This document shows positions 37,745 to 41,421 of a stretch of DNA of 41,421 bases, one piece after another (the first letter of the stretch is position 1; the number at the start of each line of letters is the position of its first letter). A program made the translations under genes and the position numbers. The stretch lies in NCBI GenBank assembly GCA_028150825.1, contig JAOGIM010000015.1:1-41421 (forward strand). Direction: 5' to 3'. The DNA comes from Paracoccaceae bacterium (lineage in GTDB: Bacteria; Pseudomonadota; Alphaproteobacteria; Rhodobacterales; Rhodobacteraceae). The notes below the pieces were generated by a model. That model did no database searches, was not told where the DNA came from, and saw nothing but the letters and a program-made list of their open reading frames with translations.

Positions 37745-39304
37745 ATGCCAGAACAACCCTTAAAAAGACGTCGAAGTGGTGGTCGTGCTGGCAATGCAGT
37801 GCGACGCGGCTCTTTGGCAATTGATCAAATGCCCTGGCGGCTTCCAATAAACCTGGATCGGCCTACTGAGCCTCTTGACGAAGATGGAATAAATGCAATT
37901 CACGATGGTGCGATGCGCATCCTTGAAGAGATTGGGATAGAGTTTCTCAATCAGGAAGCGCTTGAAATACTTAAAAAGGCAGAGTGTACGGTCCAAGGCC
38001 AGAATGTGAGAATGGGCCGTGAATTTGTGATGGAGATGATCGCAAAAGCGCCTGAACAGTGGACACTCACCCCACGTAATCCAGACCGACAGTTGATTGT
38101 TGGTGGGAAATATCTCTTGTTTGGAAACGTTTCATCACCGCCAAGCTATTGGGACTATTCAACACGCAAAAAAGTCTCAGGTACGCGGCGGATGTGTCAG
38201 GATCTTTTAAAACTGAGCCAATATTTCAATTGTATTCATTTTGTTGGTGGCTATCCGGTGGAACCTGTTGACCTACATGCAAGCACCAGACATCTGGATG
38301 TTGTTTATGACAAGCTCACTTTGACGGATAAAGTGGCTCATGCTTATTCTCTTGGCAAAGAGCGCGTTGAAGATGTCATGGAAATGGTAAGGATTGCGGG
38401 TGGGCATACGCATGAAGAGTTTGAAGACAGCCCTAAAATGTACACAAATATTAATTCAACGTCGCCACTTAAGCACGACCATCCAATGATTGATGGCTGG
38501 ATGCGTCTTGCCAGCCGTAATCAGGGATTGGTAGTGACACCTTTCACTTTGGCAGGAGCAATGGCACCTGTAACTATGGCCGGTGCTGTAGCGCAATCGA
38601 TCGCCGAAGCATTATGCGCCGTTGTACTTGCACAGTTGATCAGGCCTGGTGCGGCTTGTGCCATTGGCACTTTTACGTCAAATGTTGATATGAAATCGGG
38701 TGCGCCTGCATTTGGGACGCCAGAATACATGCGTGCAACGCAAATGACAGGTCAAATGGCTCGGTTTTATAATCTTCCGATGCGCGCTTCGGGAGTATGT
38801 GCAGCCAATGTACCCGATGGTCAATCTATGTGGGAAACATCAAACAGTCTCTGGTCAGCTGTCCAATCGGGCACTAATCTCGTGTATCATGCCGCCGGAT
38901 GGCTTGAGGGTGGTCTGATCGCAAGTCCAGAGAAATTTATAATGGATTGTGAAATTATTCAACATATTCAGCGATATATGGAGCCTCAGCTTTATTCAAC
39001 AACGCCTGATGATATAGCGATTGACGCAATCAAATCGGTTGGAGCAGATGGTCATTTTTTTGGGATTCAGCATACCCAAGATAGATACGAAACGGCTTTC
39101 TATCAGCCATTCTTGTCAGATTGGCGCAATTATGAGGCTTGGGAAGTTTCTGGTGGTAAGTGGACTGCAGAAAGGGCGCATAATGTGTTCAAGCAGATCA
39201 TGGAAGAATTTGAAGCTCCATCTATGGAACAAGCTATCAGACAAGAGCTTTCCGAATTTGTTGAGCGACGCAAAGACGAGGGTGGTGCACCAACTGATTT
39301 TTAA
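37745..39304 (+). CDS. MttB-superfamily trimethylamine methyltransferase homologue without pyrrolysine
   Basis: This 519-aa member of the MttB superfamily (COG5598) is a corrinoid-dependent methyltransferase of quaternary or tertiary amines. The frame is full length, with no internal TAG, so it is the non-pyrrolysine type (as in MtgB, which uses glycine betaine). Recognisable pieces are the GAMRILEEIGIEF opening, the TLAGAMAPVTMAGAVAQ helix and the SGAPAFGTPEYMRATQMTGQMARFYNLP core. The region that holds pyrrolysine in MttB reads GQSMWETSNSLWSAVQSGTN. The basic N-terminus (KRRRSGGRAG) is unusual. Substrate is likely a betaine, but not determinable here. No corrinoid protein or reductive activator gene lies in the window. 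Confidence 0.9.
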   Translation: MPEQPLKRRRSGGRAGNAVRRGSLAIDQMPWRLPINLDRPTEPLDEDGINAIHDGAMRILEEIGIEFLNQEALEILKKAECTVQGQNVRMGREFVMEMIAKAPEQWTLTPRNPDRQLIVGGKYLLFGNVSSPPSYWDYSTRKKVSGTRRMCQDLLKLSQYFNCIHFVGGYPVEPVDLHASTRHLDVVYDKLTLTDKVAHAYSLGKERVEDVMEMVRIAGGHTHEEFEDSPKMYTNINSTSPLKHDHPMIDGWMRLASRNQGLVVTPFTLAGAMAPVTMAGAVAQSIAEALCAVVLAQLIRPGAACAIGTFTSNVDMKSGAPAFGTPEYMRATQMTGQMARFYNLPMRASGVCAANVPDGQSMWETSNSLWSAVQSGTNLVYHAAGWLEGGLIASPEKFIMDCEIIQHIQRYMEPQLYSTTPDDIAIDAIKSVGADGHFFGIQHTQDRYETAFYQPFLSDWRNYEAWEVSGGKWTAERAHNVFKQIMEEFEAPSMEQAIRQELSEFVERRKDEGGAPTDF

Positions 39305-40167
39305 TTTTCAATAACATGTTTATGCTTTTAGCGTTTTCAGTTTAACAGGAAAATTTTTTAGTGTTCACTTTGTGGCAAAATTCCTTTAATCGACAACAAC
39401 TTAGGAAAATGACATGGGTGCTTGGATTAACGAAATATTTGATTAAAAAATTTTATGGCAGATAATTTTTCTCCAGCGCTATTCGAAGCCTTGACGAGCA
39501 ATGATACAAAATCTGATCTTAGGATGACCGAAACACGTTTCCCAAACCTACAAATTTTTTGAGAGAAAGCTAAAGAGTTTTTCGGTCTAAGGGCGCTAGG
39601 CACCTCAGATCACTAACCATTATAGTGGCTTAAAATAGTGGCTTAAAACGCAAATCTGAAAATTGGCTTAGTATCTCAGAATAAAAATGGGAGTTGTTTT
39701 TGAAATTCAAGGGGGCGATCCTTCTTAAGTCGTTTTCTAATATTGAAACTGCCGGTGGCAATGCGTCAACCAATACCTTAAGGCATTTTTAAAAGTTTAA
39801 GGCTACCCGAGAATATTGTCATAACGGTTGGCCTGATCAAACTACTACCCATACTATTCTGATACAAAGTAAGCCTTATATAAAAAAATAATCTAACTTT
39901 CCTAGTTTGCGCTTTTGATAGTTAAAGAAATAATAACAATATCATATACTTGATTTTCTTTTCGTACGAAGATTAACTCCAGTAAATTTTTATTGAATTA
40001 TAACCGTTTTTCAGTTTCAATGATTTAACAGAAATATGTCAATCTCAAACTGATGCATGCTGCCATACGGGCAAAGCATTAAAGGGGAATAATTGGTATA
40101 TAACAATTAAAAAAACTCTTAGGGGTCGGTTCACACGCCAGACAACTAGTATAATTACGGAGATATC
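39305..40167. other. 863-base AT-rich intergenic region with no recognised gene
   Basis: Plus-strand frames show only short unrecognised peptides: GTG 39361 to about 39462 (34 aa, VFTLWQNSFNRQQLRKMTWV...), and ATG 39455 (MADNFSPALFEALTSNDTK...) to TGA at about 39562, with the same frame reading on to 39616. The latter pair may be a broken small gene. A tandem 13-base repeat lies at 39623-39648. The promoter for tctC is expected near the end, but the TATAAT at 40150-40155 is too close to the ribosome-binding site to be its -10. Confidence 0.45.
39623..39648 (+). repeat. Two tandem copies of a 13-base unit
   Basis: TAGTGGCTTAAAA occurs twice in direct succession, at 39623-39635 and 39636-39648, with no mismatch. 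No other copy was noticed. It may be a local duplication by slippage or remnant of a mobile element end, with no further evidence. Confidence 0.7.
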
Positions 40168-41106
40168 ATGAACAAGATTTTAATCGCTTTAATTGCTCCT
40201 CTTCTATTTATCGGCGGGCCCTCTTTCGCAGATTTTCCAGAAAAAAATGTCGTTTACCAAATCACTTTTTCACCAGGTGGAGGTTCAGACGTTAGAGCAC
40301 GTCACCAGCAACCCCATCTCGAAAAGGAGCTTGGAAAGAAGGTTGTTATCCAATACAAACCTGGTGCGGGAGGGTCTGTTGGATGGGCCAATTTAGTCAA
40401 ACAGAAAGCTGACGGATATTTTATGTCGGGGATCAATATTCCTCACATCATTTTACAGCCACTAGCTCGAGATCCTGGTTACCAAACGGAAGAAATTATA
40501 CCAGTTGTCCTATTCCAACAGATACCTTTTGGTCTAACAGTTCTCCAAGATTCGCCATTTAAAACACTCGATGATCTTATTAGCTTTGCTAAGAAAAATC
40601 CTGGAGGCCTTACGATCGGTGGTTCGGGAACGTGGGATGCGACACATATAGCCAACCTGCAGTTTGATATGATGGCAGATATTGAGACTACCTATATTCC
40701 GCACAAGGGAGGCAAACCCAAGCAGACATCATTACTTGGCGGCCACACAATGGCGAGCTGGTTTGGGCCTAACGAAAAAATGCCTCACGGCGATAAAGTA
40801 AGGACACTTGCTTATGCTACCGAGAAGCCGATCCAAGTCAGTCCTGATGTGCCCACGTTTAAGTCATATGGATATCCTCTTTACTCCTCAGTTTATCACG
40901 GGGTTGGAGTCCCAAAAGGAACTCCGGAGGAACATATAAAGGTACTTGAAAAAACATTCCTTAAAATCGCCAACTTAGATGAGACGAAGAAGGTAAAGCT
41001 AAAGGTGGGGATTATGCCTATCGCCCTTGGCTCGGAAACAGCTCAAAAACTAATTGCTGAAAAAAAGATCGCGTGGGAACCAATAGTTAAGAAATTCTCT
41101 AATTAG
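40168..41106 (+). CDS. tctC: Tripartite tricarboxylate transporter solute-binding protein TctC
   Basis: This 312-aa periplasmic binding protein of the TTT (TctCBA) transporter family has a signal peptide at residues about 1-21 (basic start, hydrophobic core, cleavage near SFA-DFPEK). The family N-terminal motif is FSPGGGSDVRAR, followed by ELGKKVVIQYKPGAGGSVGWANL and the PDVPTFKSYGYP segment typical of TctC-like Bug proteins. The substrate is a di- or tricarboxylate or other organic anion and is not predictable here. A GGAG site sits 6 bases before the ATG. The gene for the large permease follows with a 34-base gap. Confidence 0.93.
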   Translation: MNKILIALIAPLLFIGGPSFADFPEKNVVYQITFSPGGGSDVRARHQQPHLEKELGKKVVIQYKPGAGGSVGWANLVKQKADGYFMSGINIPHIILQPLARDPGYQTEEIIPVVLFQQIPFGLTVLQDSPFKTLDDLISFAKKNPGGLTIGGSGTWDATHIANLQFDMMADIETTYIPHKGGKPKQTSLLGGHTMASWFGPNEKMPHGDKVRTLAYATEKPIQVSPDVPTFKSYGYPLYSSVYHGVGVPKGTPEEHIKVLEKTFLKIANLDETKKVKLKVGIMPIALGSETAQKLIAEKKIAWEPIVKKFSN

Positions 41107-41140
41107 AAATACATCAGTAATTTGAAATGAAATTTTTTAA

Positions 41141-41421
41141 GTGAGTGAAGGAATAATCAACGGCCTGCTCCATGCTCTGGAGGGATGGAATTTGCTGTTG
41201 ATTATCTTTGGTACTCTGCTGGGTATTATTTTTGGATCTATGCCCGGACTCACTGCAACTATGGGCCTAGCTCTATTAGTCCCATTTACTTTTGGAATGG
41301 AGCCTGCGGCTGGTTTGATCATGCTTGCTGGTATCTATGTTGGGGCAATGTACGCTGATGCCATACCAGCAATATTAATAAACACCCCCGGCACTCCAGC
41401 AGCGATCGCGACGACATTCGA
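41141..41421 (+). CDS. tctA: TTT transporter large permease TctA, truncated by the window end
   Basis: This 93-codon N-terminal fragment begins at GTG 41141, the first start codon after an in-frame TAA at 41138-41140. It shows the TctA signature: the GNPLLIIFGTLLGIIFGSMPGLTATMG-type first helices (here split by the MPGLTA motif), then LLVPFTFGM and the ILINTPGTPAAIATTF segment. The rest of the about 500-aa, twelve-helix protein lies outside the window. It directly follows tctC with no tctB between them, an atypical order; tctB may be downstream or absent. Confidence 0.92.
   Translation, partial: MSEGIINGLLHALEGWNLLLIIFGTLLGIIFGSMPGLTATMGLALLVPFTFGMEPAAGLIMLAGIYVGAMYADAIPAILINTPGTPAAIATTF

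Noticed and set aside
39661-39840. Possible IS5-like transposase tail (RIAT string on the minus strand)
   Set aside because: The match is four residues, surrounding residues do not fit, and no terminal inverted repeats were found.
40150-40155. TATAAT as a -10 element for tctC
   Set aside because: A transcript starting seven bases later would remove the ribosome-binding site before ATG 40168.

Overview
The window looks like chromosome of a marine alphaproteobacterium, most likely a Rhodobacterales/Roseobacter-type organism with moderate-to-low GC. The evidence is family composition and gene order: a mreB-mreC-mreD-mrdA-rodA elongasome operon, a fatty-acid oxidation cluster with MerR regulators, a DUF3572 gene next to a pleD relic, a non-pyrrolysine MttB-superfamily methyltransferase and a DAO/GcvT-type methylamine dehydrogenase. 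The species assignment is inference; no rRNA or tRNA gene was seen.

Layout. 21-6548 (minus): cell-wall elongation operon mreB, mreC, mreD, mrdA (PBP2), rodA, with a GhrA-like 2-hydroxyacid dehydrogenase coupled to its end. 6847-9348 (plus): an FAD oxidoreductase/GcvT-fold fusion for N-methyl amine oxidation. 9488-16365: three separate EamA/DMT exporters, a decayed glycerophosphodiester phosphodiesterase gene, a conserved membrane protein with a possible degenerate M48-like domain, and an acyl-CoA synthetase. 17028-25660 (minus): a beta-oxidation cluster (two MerR regulators, two acyl-CoA dehydrogenases, a GST, thiolase, cupin, and a fused hydratase/3-hydroxyacyl-CoA dehydrogenase). 25774-28032 (plus): two overlapping PaaI-type thioesterases and a broken MATE transporter. 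28064-35499: pyrD, a DUF952 gene, glyA, nadK, an amidase and prpE. 35720-36540: a decayed pleD-like REC-REC-GGDEF gene. 36609-39304 (plus): DUF3572, a HAD phosphatase and the MttB-family methyltransferase. 40168-end: a tripartite tricarboxylate (TTT) transporter, tctC followed by a truncated tctA.

How the genes fit together. The MttB homologue, DAO/GcvT dehydrogenase and glyA fit quaternary-amine demethylation feeding one-carbon and glycine/serine metabolism, although they are not one operon. The acyl-CoA synthetase, two dehydrogenases, hydratase/dehydrogenase, thiolase and PrpE fit activation and oxidation of fatty or other short acyl acids, including propionate.

The least expected content is in the stretches without intact genes. 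Reading the minus strand there in all frames shows relics of two known genes (gdpD and pleD), and the plus-strand MATE gene carries several lesions. I see no phage, insertion sequence, CRISPR array or clear new defence system. The best candidates for novelty are the possible pseudo-peptidase membrane protein and the pattern of gene decay.
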